Shown in pieces: positions 22,056 through 33,869 of a stretch of 64,000 nucleotides of DNA. Position 1 is the stretch's first letter; every line of letters begins with the position of its first letter. The notes beneath the pieces are model-generated. The model saw only the letters and a list, made by a program, of their open reading frames with translations, had not been told where the DNA came from and made no database searches. Position numbers and translations under genes: made by a program. The stretch spans positions 310,001 to 374,000 of the forward strand of contig CAOLHI010000062.1 of NCBI GenBank assembly GCA_948474755.1, read 5' to 3'. This DNA comes from Ctenosaura bakeri (lineage: Eukaryota; Chordata; Lepidosauria; Squamata; Iguanidae).

Positions 22056-23290
22056 TGCATTAACTGAATTTCAGTGTGAACAAAGTGGAAGTAGCTTAGA
22101 TTCTAACCCTAGATGTAAAAATAATTTTAATTTATTGTACATATATTCCTTAGTCGCCATGGCTGGTATTCTCTATCACCTACCTAACTGGGTATACTTA
22201 ATCAAATAACCACTCCTAACCAAACACCTTAACTCCTGAAACTTGACATAAATGTTATTTACCCATTTTGTGATTACTAGAAAAATGAACATCATTATCT
22301 TCATAAAGTTGGTGCCCAGTAGAGTGGGTTGACAGAAGCTACCACTGTTGGGTCAAAATTGTGAGTAAATGGTGGTCATGAATATAAACTAGTTAGGCAA
22401 TTGTTCTGTATTCACAATTACTGATAAGGAATGGTTGTGATACTATGGACACAGTCCATAACATATCCTTTACTGGGCATCAGCTGCATATGGAAAGGGA
22501 AGTCCATTTTGCTGGTGATTGGAACATAAAGGAATGATATTTCCTTCAGAATTGGGGGTGGTGGTGTGCAGGAAGTGTAAGCTCAGACATGCATATGTTT
22601 TCCAGATATCAGCTATTTATCCAATGACAGTCTTTACATTTTGAGATAGTACACCATGGTTATAGCATTATTTCCCTTAAATTGGAGAATAAACAAATAA
22701 TTATAATTGCAACCCTGGGTTTGCATATCTCTGTCACTTTCATTACAATTCTTACTTTATACCCAAGAGCATGATTACAATGTATGATAATGGTTTTATA
22801 AAAGTACATCATTGTGTGTAATGCCAAAGCCCTTCAGTAATTTATTTTTATGGTTGAAACACTGAGCTGCATTATTGTCAGTGGATGAGCATATAAATAC
22901 ACTAAAACCTCTTAAAGAAACCCTGAAGGTAGAAGTTTATAGCATTTCTTTGTTACGGTCTATATATGTTTACACTGTCACAATACAATACATATAGACA
23001 GATTCTAAAGATTTACCACTCAAAAAATAGTGCAGAACAGACAGGATATGTTTTTCATTCGTATATTTTTCATGGTAGTGCACATATTTTTTGAAAGCTG
23101 CTCCCTGACCAAAGATAAGTGGAAACTATGGTGAATTGGAAAGGTATAGAAGGAATGACAGAGAAACATCTTGGCGTCTGCTTGTAACATCTCCCTGCCC
23201 AATGTACTCTTAACTTATCAAAAGAGGTGTCTTCTGGCATGACCAGTGTTTCACCCTGAGTAAAAAAGCTATTTCATAATTCATAACTTA
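22056..23290. other. Plain noncoding sequence
   Basis: Nothing recognised beyond short AT-rich tracts. Confidence 0.5.
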
Positions 23291-23466
23291 GGCCATTTCC
23301 GCCCTACATGTTATTCCACTTTCAAGATCCTGTGGCATTCTGGGATTTGTAGTTTACTGAGGCCAAAGAGGTATCTGGATGAGAATTCTAAAAGCTTCTC
23401 CCTAAACTGTAAACTCCATGATTCCATAGGATATTGAAAAATACTATAACAGTGTAGTGAAGAGCC
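23291..23466. mobile_element. Family-E MITE, third copy
   Basis: It begins GGCCATTTCCGCCCTACATG and lacks the ATAGTGCTATT block near the left end. It keeps CCACTTTCAAGATCCTGTGG and GGCCAAAGAGGTATCTGG, and ends ACAGTGTAGTGAAGAGCC. TTA flanks both sides (23288-23290 and 23467-23469). The two arms have diverged more than in the 12462 copy. Confidence 0.85.
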
Positions 23467-23469
23467 TTA

Positions 23470-23625
23470 TTCTGTTCAAAATTTGCATGTAGTTGATTTG
23501 CATAGAAAACAGCATTTTTATGCAGAGAAGTAAGTATTTCTGTGTAGAAATGGTGTGCGTGCATGCATGCATGCATACACGCATGCAGAAAATACTGTTT
23601 TCTCTGCAATCACTCGTATGTGGAT
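23470..23625 (+). mobile_element. Family-F fragment with GCAT microsatellite
   Basis: Words characteristic of family F (CAAAATTTGCATGTAGTTG, GCATAGAAAACAGCATTTTT, GCAGAAAATACTGTTTTCTC) follow directly after the family-E copy. A (GCAT)n run lies at 23563-23587. No termini were found, so the family-E copy probably inserted into it or next to it. Confidence 0.5.
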
Positions 23626-25007
23626 GTTTGGTGCCACATGACTTTTCCTGACTCTTCTTCCTATGAAACTACAGAATCTATAGAACTTACAAAAATGGTG
23701 GCTTTACCATTAATTGATTCAACAAATAATAGATCTACTTTAATTAGGATAATCAATTGTACTTAGGTCCTAATCTTTGTCAATGCATCATTTTTCTCCT
23801 AAATCTTCTCCCAACATTTCCTTTCTTTGAGATTCCAAAACAAAAGGATACTGTGATACTATGGATACTGTGAGAGTTTAAATTTGAGGAGCTATAAATG
23901 TAGACTGCCCTCATTTTGAGCCAAGCAGATATCTATTCAAACTCTCCTTTTTCATATTCTCTTGTTGCCCTTTCCTTCTTTCCTGAAAAACAGCATCTTC
24001 AGGGTTTAGATAAAAGCCATAGGTAGTACAAGTGTTCAAATGTGGCTGGGCTTATCTGCGTGCTGCTGGCTTCTGAACTACAAAACTACTGTCTCTCCTA
24101 GAGTTGACTGATAAGCTTGCTTAACCCTCCCCCCCACAGTTTTGTTTCCAGTTCCTGTAACTCTTTATGCAACTTTTCATTTTCATCTCTGTTGGAAATG
24201 ACAAATTAACCAAAGTCTTTTGGATTTAAGCTATTGTTTGAAATATCTGAGACACCAAGGTAATCAGACTCCATTCCATTTCTTTGCTAAATATAAATGG
24301 GTTCACTGTAATGAGGTTTCTTGTGCAACCTCAGTCCTTGGAGGGCCTAGTCTTAATATGGGTGTGATATCTTGATGCCTAGATTTCAATTTAGCTTCTA
24401 TTGCATTTCCAAAATGGCCTTGAGATCCTCATTAAGTCCAGAGTCTGCTGCTTTGAGTCATCTTCCCACTCCCCCTTTGAGCCTCTGGCTTTGCTAACGT
24501 CATTGCTTATGCCAGGTCTCCATTTATTGCTGGAGCATCAATTTCATCTACAAAAGAAGTGTTGCTCTTTCATATTCTATGCTAGTTCAGTCATGCCAAC
24601 TCAACATCTCTCTTGCATAAAATAATCCCACCAATGTTGTGTGCATTCATCTCACTTTCAGGAGGTGAAAAGTGTTCAGTAAAGTGTTCAATCATGGTTC
24701 AGTCAAGGAGTTCACAGGAGGCCTATGCCAATTGGAATATTTCTGTTTATTTACAAAAGTACAAGTTGAAAATATAGCCTAGGCTCACAACATTAGCCCC
24801 AATGGTCAAAACAATTTTCACTGCATCGTCGTCATATATTTTTTTTAAGTACCAAACTCCTCTATCATGTTGCTAGTTAATGTGAGGAAAACTCTGCATT
24901 TCACCATGTTCCATTATGATTACATCCAAAGAAACAAAAGGGAGAGAAAGAGAAGCAAAGTAACCTCACAATAGTTTAGTTATGCCACATCTTTTATTGG
25001 CTAAAGT
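23626..25007. other. Plain noncoding sequence
   Basis: No feature recognised; a C-run lies at 24130 and a T-run at 24838. Confidence 0.5.
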
Positions 25008-26110
25008 TGACATTTCTGCGCTAGATGCTATTAGCATGATATTCTATTACAATTCTGGCATTGCCACTTGTGTGATGGTGGCAGATTAGGAATGCTGTTT
25101 TCTGCACCCTTGCACCTTGAGCCATGAGTAGCAATATTGCCACTGGTGTTCCTTCTGCACTACACTATGGCCCTTTTCACATGGCATTTCTTAAGCTAAA
25201 GGATCCTTTGAGTGTCGCGTAAATGGGAGGAGTGGTCTGCATGATGCACTCCCATTTACGCAACACTCAAGAGCCTCATGCGCAGTGCATACACATCTTT
25301 TTATTTTTGGCTTTTAGCTGGAAATGGTGCAAGCTTGCACACCGGTCAGGGGCCTAGGGCGAACTTACCTGCCCTGCAGAGCCTCTGGAGCCGGGCAGGT
25401 CGCACTTCCTGTCCTCAGTGCAGCCTACAGTTCCCAGGCTGCATTGCGGAAGGAAGAGGCGGGACATGGGTGGGGCGCTCGCGCAACCAGGAAGCTGCTG
25501 CAGAGCCCAAGCAGCAGCGACGCGAAAGCCTTCCTCCGAAGGCTTCTCATGCGAGTGCCGCCCCCCACCTCCACAAAAAGGTAAGGTGCGGAAAGGGCCT
25601 ATCTTTGGCCACTCCCTTTCCCCGCCTTCGCTCTGCCCCACTGCCCCTTATTGGTCAGCGTTTTGCCTTGTTTTTCTTTGGAAGTCATACTAAACACACC
25701 AGTACACTGTTGCATTTTCATGCCATAATGCCTAAAATGTTTTTTTTTTAAAAAAAAGTTAACTCAAAGGAGAACTTTAAAATAAACATGAAGAGGTGAC
25801 AGATTTCAAAGACACCATGCCATGGGAGTCACTGAGGGAGGGACAAGCTGGGCACACCCGCAGCCCACCCACTGCTGGATCCAGGAACATAGGAAGCACT
25901 ACCAAGCACTATTATGGTTCTGCAGTGAGCCGGCTGATGGGATTGAAGCACTAAAGGAGGTGTTTAACAGATTTTTTCTGGAAATAGGATATGGCAGTTT
26001 TGCAACACTTGGGGATGGGATAGCAGCTGGATGGTGACAACGATATGCAGTAGTACGACCTGTGATCCGGAAGCAACCAGCTGCTATCGTGGTATAGTGG
26101 CATTGTGCCT
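25008..26110 (-). mobile_element. Family-D DNA transposon split by a family-B insertion
   Basis: On the minus strand it matches the uninterrupted copy at 54269-54858 segment by segment. The 25008-25168 part (GGCATTGCCACTTGTG, CCTTCTGCACTACAC) corresponds to that copy's right half. The 25600-26110 part (GGCACACCCGCAGCCCACCC, GCATTTTCATGCCATAATG) corresponds to its left half. The left terminus is TGACATTTCTGCGC; the right terminus is degraded. The interruption is exactly the family-B element at 25169-25599. Confidence 0.8.
25169..25599 (+). mobile_element. GC-rich MITE, family B copy 2, nested
   Basis: It starts GGCCCTTTTCACATGGCATT and ends AAGGTGCGGAAAGGGCC, flanked by TAT on both sides (25166-25168 and 25600-25602). 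The interior has a 5' subterminal inverted pair (AAATGGGAGGAGTGG / CACTCCCATTTACG), then GC-rich sequence and AAAAAGGTAAGG just inside the right end. It interrupts the family-D element. Several overlapping open frames here are by-products of GC richness. Confidence 0.92.
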
Positions 26111-27860
26111 TAGTCTGGCATAGGGCAACAGAATAGGTCATCATACCTGCTGGATAGTCATTCAGAACCCCAGCCTAAGTATTGGGGGAAGTTTAAAAGT
26201 TAGGGTTTATCGATCCAACTGAGCCATAAACTTCCTCTGGGTAGCTGAAGTGTTGACTCATGACCCAGGCCTTTCCCAGGTGTTCATAACTAAAGATTTC
26301 TTGTGGGACTCATTTTTACCGGGGTGGCCACATCTACTCCAACTTGATGTTAATCATGACCCATGTCTCCTGTGCCTCACTGGGGGTGAGATATAAAATT
26401 AAAGAAAGGAACTTAATAATAACAATAACAAACAACATCCAAACAGCTATATTACAAGGAAAATTCTGTGTTGGGAATAAGTCTACTTATTTACTTTGGC
26501 AAGAGAATATCATTTGGCTTATTTTAGATACAAATTTATCCAAATTCACAAATTTCTGCATGAATAAGAACCTAGATTGTTTTAATTTTTGACTAAATAT
26601 AAATGAAAGAGAAACTAACAGGTTCATCTCTCCTATTGTTGCATAGGAAACTGAATGGAAATATGTACCTACCTAGGTATGTGACAATATCTCCCTTGTT
26701 TTTTTCTTTCTTTGGTTTGTTTTTTTTTAATCTAGGTGTGATGAAACTATATGTAAAAGATGCCAAGATAAAACACACTTCTGTCACGGTGTCACAGTGT
26801 GAAAGGTTATGTTTAAGTAAAATATGGAATAGGTCTTCCTTTGCCTCTAAATAAACCACCACAGCCATCACTCCCTCCCTCCCTCCCTCCCTCCCTCCCT
26901 CCCCCCACACACACTGCAAATAATCACATCACTTTTTTAAGAGTTCATGAACCACCACAGTACTCATAAGCTGTTGAATTACTTTATAAATGAGACAAAA
27001 AGTAGAACTAATGTTCATGTTACTTTGAACAAAGTTAAAGAGGATGGTGGTGTCCTCTCCAAGTTTTGTGTATGCATGTACATGTGCACATGGAATGCAT
27101 GCATGAGAATTTTGGATCTCTGCATTTTCTGTACATTCACTGGATCAGAGGTTTTGCTTAAAGTGCTGGTGGGTGATTTGATAGGGTGATGGATGATTAT
27201 CTTCCAGGTCACTTCTATCCCATGATGCTCGGGGAAAGACAGTGAAAGGTAAATAGATCAATGGAAAGTCTTAGAGAATCGTTGATGTGTTCTTCCCCCT
27301 CAAAGCAGCTCAGCTGTCTACAGTCTTTGAGGAAAGGAGAGGCATGGGGAATGATAAATGAAGAGTGCATTACCTTTGGTCTGAAGTTCATTTTAACTAG
27401 AAGTGGGCAAACTCTTCTGAATACACAATAATCTCTTAATTTTTTTCACTTAAAATATTTTCATGTAAGTAAATTGGAAAATAGTAATATCCTAAGCTTT
27501 TCAGTGTAGAAGAAGGGCTCTTATTATCCTCTGCATACTAAATAGACACAGGACCCTATGCAAAGGATAAAAGTAAGACAAGCAACATTCATCTTTAAGC
27601 CTTAGGTAATTTCTTTTTAACGTCTCCACTCAGACTCATTGTCCCTTTTTCTAGAGGACATTGCTATCATCCCTGAAATTCCCACCACTCCCTTTTTCCA
27701 AAGATATTTTTCCTGTTTTCTATTATGGATAGAAGAAGTGGGGATTGAAAGCTAGCGACACCAAACTATTTGGTTCTGTCCAAACCTATGGTTATTTATT
27801 TCAAAGAAATAGTCATGTTATTCTCTTGCAGCATATAAAGGAGGAAGAGTGATGGAGGAA
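26111..27860. other. Noncoding sequence with one simple repeat
   Basis: A (CCCT)n tract lies at 26872-26904 and runs into a short CA tract. No exon or mobile element was recognised. Confidence 0.5.
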
Positions 27861-27861
27861 A

Positions 27862-28840
27862 AAGGAATATGGGCAGCACCTATAAGACTAAACCATTTTT
27901 ATTTCAGCAGAAGATTCCATGGATATAAACCCACTTCTTCAGATGCAGTTCCGAGTGATATTAAACCCTCAAGTATAAAGCATATTCACACTCACGGCAA
28001 TGGGATAGAATGTAATATATCCTGGCTGGTGTCACTTTTCCTGAAATATTCCTTGAGGGAATATGATTCTGGCTGGTGTCACACTCCTCAGGGAGTGCTT
28101 AGCCAGGATGAATGTTTACAAACATCACCTCATCCTGCACTACATGACAATGGTCACACTGGAATAGTTTTCCAAGTGCTACAAAAAGAAGAAGTCATTA
28201 AGGACCCCTCCAGAAGGCTGGGCCATGGAATGGATTTCTACATAAGATGCTTCCATCATTGTTTCCAAACTGAGATAATCAAGAATTTACTGGACAATGT
28301 CAGCCAGATGGAATGAGATGCCAGCCACACTCTCAGAAACAATCCTAATATTATTATAAAACAGACTGAGAAAGGGAGATCTGTATTCATCATGGACAAG
28401 TCAAACTACATAGAGAAGGATGAAAGACAACTGTTTACCACCACGTTTTACAGAATTACCTCTAAAGATCCCGTGGATGAGTACCTAAAGGAACTACACA
28501 AATTAATCAGAGAATTTTCCACTGTTGTACAGAACTAAATTCAAATTATTAGGCTTCTCCTATCTTCTATCTACTACCTGAAATACACAAATGAAGCTCA
28601 AGTATTAGAACACTCACTGTTGGGATACCCAGATATACACACTCTGTCCATACTATGTGCTATCAGTACAAGCTACATGAAGAATATGCCAACTCTGTCC
28701 TCAAATCTGCTATCAAATCAACTATGGGAACAATATAAGAAAGACCAATAATATCACCACAACATCAGAGGTGCATTAACTTGCTTTCCCTCTAATATGA
28801 TATATGCCACCCTATGCCCTCAACAATCTACATTCACTAG
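27862..28840 (+). mobile_element. Penelope-like retroelement fragment
   Basis: A segment around 28380-28530 translates to VFIMDKSNYIEKDERQLF, then a DPVDEYLKELHKLI stretch, which fits the N-terminal part of Penelope-family reverse transcriptase (ADKGGxVVIMDKxxY ... RQLxDTTxY). Frameshifts and stops follow. At 27868-27942 lies an inverted copy of the family's 3' terminal sequence (reverse complement reads GCATCTGAAGAAGTGGG ... TTTAGTCTTATAGGTGC), matching the terminal arrangement known for Penelope pseudo-LTRs. The GIY-YIG endonuclease end is not present. Inactive. Confidence 0.7.
27868..27942 (-). ncRNA. Degenerate hammerhead-ribozyme-like motif in Penelope terminus
   Basis: On the minus strand CTGAAGA (27936-27942) is followed by GTGGG..ATCCAT, a possible stem II, and then a broken GAAA box (GGAATC). 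Hammerhead cores have CUGANGA, stem II and GAAA in this order, and Penelope-like elements are known to carry such ribozymes in their terminal repeats. This copy looks mutated and probably inactive. Confidence 0.35.
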
Positions 28841-28844
28841 ACAC

Positions 28845-29790
28845 AGGAACTGGACACATGGTGGCATGGATAATCCTAACTTTAGTATTCAATAATACAT
28901 CTTTTCAATTAAGGATCTTATCTATTTCTTTCATAGCTTTGTTTCCAAGTTCTAGTCTTCTGATTTCTTGACTGCAGTTTTCATTTTGATTCCGATTCTG
29001 ATGGCTGAGCTCAGGTATGGAAAATCATTAACTATTTCAATTTTCTCCTTTAAAACTATGTAAATCATCTGTGATCATTATTCTTGTATTCTTAGCATTC
29101 AACTATAAACTACCTTTGAATTTTCTGCCTTGACCTTCTTCAGTAATCATTCCAAGTCTTTGCTAGTAGTATGGTGTCATGTGCATATATTTAATTGTTG
29201 GGGTTCCCTCCTCTAATTCCCCTGTCTCCTTCTTCCAAGTCTAATTCTACTTTACATATGACATGTTCAGCATACAAGTTAAAAAGGGTGATATAATGCC
29301 TTATCTGACTCCCTCATCAACTGGAAACCATTCCATTTCTCTGTATTCTGTCCAGACAGAAACCCTTGTCCTACATATCAGGACACTCAGATATGGTGGC
29401 ACATCCGTTTCTTTAAGAGTGATCCAAGGACCTAAACTATCAAAGGCTTTGCTATAATTTATAAAGCACAGGCTGATTTTCTTCTGAAATTCTTGAGTGA
29501 ACTCTGTTATATAATGTATGATTTCAATATGTTGTTTCTTCCTTTCCTGAACCCAGCTTGGACATCTAAATTTTTCACTCCATATATGATAACAGTCTTT
29601 GCTGTCGAATTTTGAGCATCATCTTACTTGCTTCAGAGATTTGTGCAATGGTGCTTTGAATACTGCAACTCCTGCTGTCCCTTTTCTTTGGAATTGGAAT
29701 GCATATTGAACTGACAATTTGTGGCTGGGCTGGGATGAAAGAATCTGGGTACCAGTTGCAGTGTCCCCTCTTGAACAGGAGTTATACTCT
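28845..29790 (-). mobile_element. RTE/Bov-B-like LINE fragment
   Basis: The minus-strand translation, across several frameshifts, gives a short PIPKK-like start, FQKKISLCFINYSKAFDS (reverse-transcriptase motif A in the Bov-B form FxDYxKAFD), then WFPVDEGVR matching the DWFxIGKGVRQG region. Further on are ISPFLTCMLN, IVNDFPYLSSAI (DFxFLGS) and DVLLNTKVRIIHA. The order and spacing are those of RTE-clade reverse transcriptase. The YADD centre is destroyed. It abuts the Penelope fragment near 28840. Confidence 0.72.
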
Positions 29791-30230
29791 ACAGATCTGG
29801 AGGAAATCCACATTGAAAGGTTTCTTCATAGAAGGGACTCCTTTCTATGTTTTGGTTTCAAGTTGTAAGCACTTAAGAGGTCTGATTCAAGAATGTCCCA
29901 AATGGTGTAATTGTTAGCCTGTCCAGTCCATTTTGCCCTGAAATCTGTTAATTTGTTACAATGATTCTTCACCATAAATTGTATAATATCCCATGTGTAA
30001 TGTGTAATATTATGTAATATATCATGCCAACAGAAGGTTCTTCCAAAACTGGTAACTCCACAGTGCACTGTTGTCCCTTCCCATTCTGCAACATGGAATA
30101 ACAACTTACCCTGGTGGCAACATGCTTTCCTTTACCATCTCCTTAGGTAATAGCTAATGATACAGAAGAAAGGCACAATTATAAATTAGGTTTCAATGTA
30201 GCTTTAAAATCATTATTTTTCTACCAGTTA
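29791..30230. other. Unassigned sequence next to the RTE fragment
   Basis: It may be a further upstream part of the LINE or an unrelated repeat; no motif could be placed. Confidence 0.35.
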
Positions 30231-30239
30231 AAGTTCTTG

Positions 30240-30560
30240 GGAGTTCTTGTCCAAAAAAGTAACTTCTCTAAGTTCTGGTTTCCCTAAGTTTTAGCAGTGC
30301 AAACAGCTGAATGCGAAGCTGTAGGCTGCTGTTTTCAGTGGCATGGAATCCCCTGTTTATCATGTCATTTGGTTCTATTAATGCAAATGTGTCCAAGAGC
30401 GGAGTATTCACATAATCATGTAATGGAATAATCTGAAGAAAAATAAGAACACTTTGCCAATCAGATCTCTTTTTGAAAGGAAGCAGTTGCTAATGTCATA
30501 TCTTTTTCCCCAAGCTCACAGGCAAACCATGTATGCATATACATGTAAATTTTACATATA
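30240..30560. promoter_or_regulatory. Candidate conserved noncoding element
   Basis: A repeat-free block with an octamer ATGCAAAT site (in TCTATTAATGCAAATGTG), TAATCATGTAATGG and an NFI-like TTTGCCAATC. The mix of homeodomain and POU sites in high-complexity sequence is typical of enhancers. Conservation is untested. Confidence 0.22.
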
Positions 30561-31379
30561 CACATACCAACTAGAAATCACACCCTGAGGTAAAATAGTT
30601 CCCTTCTCTGTATTCAGTGCTAGTATATTTATAGCCAAAAAGTCACATTGTGAAAAGAATTTTTCAGTGCTGTGAAGGAGCTTCATGAATTATTTACAGA
30701 AAAATCAAATTTTATAACCCTTCTCAATCTTTCATAAACTATATTTTCCTGTTTTATTTGAAATTTTACCCATAATCATAAGGCAGCATAAGTCAGAGAC
30801 AACTCTTTCTGAAAGGAATGCAAATGCAGAAGTGGAAACTGGGCACACAGTAGTGTCTACTTCAATTAATTGTTAGAACAAATAGATAACTATTTAATTT
30901 TTAAAAAAGTGTGGAGAGGAGGGGAGAGGGAAGGAGGGTGGAAGACAGAGAGACAGAGAGACCGAACTTATTAAATTCATTTCTTTCTGCTTAAGAAGAC
31001 GCAAAAAGTCAAAGATGCAGACATGCCATTTTGGGGTTTACTTAGACACAAAGGATGCTCTTGCCTCTCTCTCTCTATGTGTGATGGAATATAAGGAAAG
31101 AATGTGCTCTTACTCCTCCCAATTGACTTCCCCTGCCATTTACAAATTCACAATTCCTATTACAATTATCTATTCTGCTCATCTCTCACATTGATTTTAA
31201 GTGAATTGTTGCATTGCCATCTTCTTGTCCAGCATAATGCTGGAGATGTTTGGAACATAAAGCAGGAGCCTTAACTTACATGCTGTGATCCTGCCCAAAC
31301 ATTATGTCCCTTTGGGGAGAGGTAGAAAGATATATCAATTTTGTAATATAGATAATATTGAACTTTCCAAAATTATATT
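30561..31379. other. Plain noncoding sequence
   Basis: A purine-rich GGAGAGGGGA tract lies at 30910-30960. Nothing else was recognised. Confidence 0.5.
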
Positions 31380-31575
31380 CTGCTGTGTATTAGGGTTCAA
31401 ACCCCTGCCCGGATATGGAAATCCATTGGGTGGTCTTGGGTAAGTTATACTCTTTCAGTCTCAGAAGGCAATGACAAACTCCTTCTTGACAAATTTTGTC
31501 AATAAAAGACATTGATTATTTTTTTCCCTTTAGTGTCAGAGTAAATTGGAAATGACTTGAAGACACACTAGAATA
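31380..31575 (+). mobile_element. tRNA-derived squamate SINE, 5'-truncated
   Basis: It begins inside the tRNA-like head at the B box (GGGTTCAAACCCCTGC). It continues with ATGGAAATCCATTGGGTGG, CTTGGGTAAGTTATACTC and GAAGGCAATGACAAACTCC, and ends GGAAATGACTTGAAGACACA. The order matches the family at 9483 and 14660. The A box is lost. Confidence 0.8.
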
Positions 31576-31727
31576 GCGGTGTTTGTCATCAGACTGGAAC
31601 ACTGAGACCCTTTCTGTAACCTACCTTGTTCCAGCAACATCTGGTGCAGGTCTTACTATTGTCTCTGCCAGAAAGGGAGCACAACAGGAATGCTCCCTTC
31701 TGCACTGGCTGCCTGTATGAATGGAGG

Positions 31728-32567
31728 TGTTATGATGGCTATGGGACCCAAGCAGGGGGCTCCCTGATATCACTTGATATCATTTAATTTGGCCCTGGAT
31801 AGACCATGCTCGGCAGCCCCGCTGCACGTGTTTAGGTTGGTTTCTGAAACAAGCACGTACTGGCTGCAGCTGACTAATCGTTCAAATTCCATTTTGCATT
31901 CAAGTCAGCATTTCCCAAGCCTCACGTAGCTTCAGGGGACTCCCATACCCATACTCCACAATAGAGGCGTGGGTTCCTGCCAAACCATCCCTTTGGAGAA
32001 GGGATCAGCTTACCGGCCACTCTTTTGTCTTTCAACGCTAATCCAATCAGGCTGACAGTGACCTCACCAGATCCTTTTGTCTAGCGCCAAAACTCTTTTA
32101 TTCCCTACTTGGTTTGCCATAGCCAACAGGCATGTTTCACCCTATTAAAAGTCCCCATTTTGGGACCTCGTTGGTTCCTCCTGAGCTGCCATCCAGACCT
32201 GCTGCCGGTTGGTTCAAGAGTTCCCCTCAGCATCCAGCGCTGAGCCCCGTCATTCATCGCTCCAGATTCTGCAGGACATCGCGACCAGGTGTCGTATCAC
32301 CCGTTATTCCCCCAATTCTCTCTTTCTTATTCTTCTAGTTAGTTAGCGTGCATGTATTTGGTTTACCTTGCTCTTGTTTAATAAAGTTATTATCATTGTA
32401 ACCTGGCCTGCTCATTGCCCGGAAGCCGTAGATGTTGGGTTAAAAGATCTCGTTAAGTTACCCTGCCTCTTGCATGTCAAAACAGTGCTCAAGCTAATTT
32501 TCCCCAATTTGGTTTTGATTGACAAGTGGGCGCCCCTCACGGGACACCCCCAGTTTTCAGGGTAACA
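31728..32567 (+). mobile_element. Solo LTR, 840 bp, 4-bp target-site duplication
   Basis: It starts TGTTATG and ends GGTAACA (TGTTA/TAACA terminal inverted repeat) and is flanked by GAGG at 31724-31727 and 32568-32571. The internal order fits a plus-strand promoter and terminator: CCAAT at 32043, a TATA-like CTATTAAAAG at 32142, and AATAAA at 32380-32385 followed by a T/G-rich stretch. No gag, pol or env sequence flanks it, so it arose by LTR-LTR recombination. Four-base duplications suit ERV1-type or some Gypsy elements; the class is open. Confidence 0.88.
32380..32385 (+). terminator. Polyadenylation signal in the solo LTR
   Basis: AATAAA located downstream of the TATA-like site and followed by GTTATTATCATTGTAA; its position marks the R/U5 boundary region of the LTR. 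Confidence 0.6.
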
Positions 32568-32984
32568 GAGGAAGTGTGATGACACCACTTCTTGCTTCTG
32601 CAGCATGGCTGGGTACTGTCCCAGGCTGAGCTGGGGCAGGAAGAGCAGCTATTGTGCTTCAAGGATCTCAGCACCTCATACAAGTGTGGGCAGACAGTGG
32701 GAAGGCTGTGTGATCACTGGTAATTGATGGGCAAAACCCATCAATGATTTGTAGTATAAGTGCATCACCTAGGGAGAGGAGAAGGACAGAACCTAGGCAA
32801 CATCATCTGGGCCCTGTTCTTCTCCCATTCCCATTGTGGGATGACGACATCCTGCAGAAACGACCTGAGAGAGGTTACAGACTCTTTTTTTTTTTTTTTT
32901 TGTACAGGCAACCCTACTAGTTAAGAGCATTGTTTTATAAAAACAGAAATCCATGTTCACATCAATATAGAAGGTTCAATGGAA

Positions 32985-33375
32985 GACATATTGGAACTCA
33001 CCATGCTCCTGGTCTGCAGAAGAGAAGGTTAAGGGGGGGCATGATAGCCATGTTTAAATATTTGAAGGGATGTCATGTTGAGGAGGAAGCGGGCTTGTTT
33101 TCTGCTGCTCCAGAGACTAGGACAAGGAGCAATGGATTCAAGCCGCAGGAAATGAGATTCCACTTAAACCTCAAGAAGAACTTTGTGACGGTCAGAGCTG
33201 TCCGGCAGTGGAATATGGTGCCTCAGAGTGTGGTAGAGTCTCCTTCTTTGGAGGTTTTTAAGCAGAGGCTGGATGGCCATCTGTTGGGAATGCTTTCATG
33301 GGTGTTCCTGCATAGCTGGAGGTTGGACTGAATGGCCCCTGTGGTCACTTCCAACTCTATGATTCTATGATCCTC
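32985..33375 (+). mobile_element. CR1 LINE 3' end
   Basis: The frame encodes the C-terminal part of CR1 reverse transcriptase. It runs LRGGMIAMFKYLKGC, FKPQEMRFHLNLKKNF and AVRQWNMVPQSVVESPSLEV, then FKQRLDGHL. The element ends AACTCTATGATTCTATGA, the hallmark CR1 3' terminus. One open frame of 133 codons (32930-33331) survives, but the 5' part of the element is missing, as is normal for CR1. A T-run at 32886-32903 lies just upstream and is unrelated. Confidence 0.92.
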
Positions 33376-33865
33376 TGAGCATTCTCACCTTCATCTGCCA
33401 GAAGGACACTGGATCATCCTTACCCACAGCACCACAGGCAATGCCCTCCTTCCAGATGTCCCACTCTAAATCATCAAAGTGAGACAAGACTCGCTTACAA
33501 AAACTATTTTTGCTTGCTTCCTTGATCTACCCCTTCTTGACCTCCTTGGCAACCTGGGCCACTGGCTACTTCCCAAGCCTTCTCCAGCTCCTCCGGTTCT
33601 TCTAACCCGGCCAAAGTGGTCACCGTTCCCTGTCTCTCACATTTCTTATTATATGATACAGGTGATTTGAGAAGTGGGCTTCCTGAATGACACTTACCTT
33701 TGGACACCACACTACTCTTTCTGGAAGCCATAACTAGGTCTAAGTAAAATGCAAGGACTACTCCTAGTCTAATACTCAAACCTCTTTAAAACAAGCCAAA
33801 GAGGTCTGTCTACTAATAGATAGACTAATCAACTACTAATCAACCCGCAGGGCCTGCTGAAGCTT
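33376..33865. other. Unassigned noncoding sequence
   Basis: A moderately C-rich stretch with no recognisable family; the short open frames (33479-33670 and the opposite strand) show no motif. Confidence 0.4.
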
Positions 33866-33869
33866 CATT

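Larger units (their letters stand above)
31606..32865 (-). mobile_element. GC-rich MITE, family B copy 8, split by a solo LTR
   Basis: The outer ends are GACCCTTTCTGTAACC and GCAGAAACGACC, flanked by TGA on both sides (31603-31605 and 32866-32868). Removing the LTR and one duplication leaves about 416 bases, the usual family-B length, with core words CTTGCTTCTGCAGC and GGCTGAGCTGGGGCAGGAAG in the right order. This fixes the order of events: MITE first, LTR element second. Confidence 0.85.

Noticed and set aside
25278..25751. 157-codon open frame
   Set aside because: It spans a family-B MITE and its border, and equally long frames occur on other frames; they arise from GC richness.
26872..26904. 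Possible CRISPR-like or regulatory array
   Set aside because: It is a simple (CCCT)n tract. No direct repeats with unique spacers were seen anywhere, and the genome is eukaryotic.
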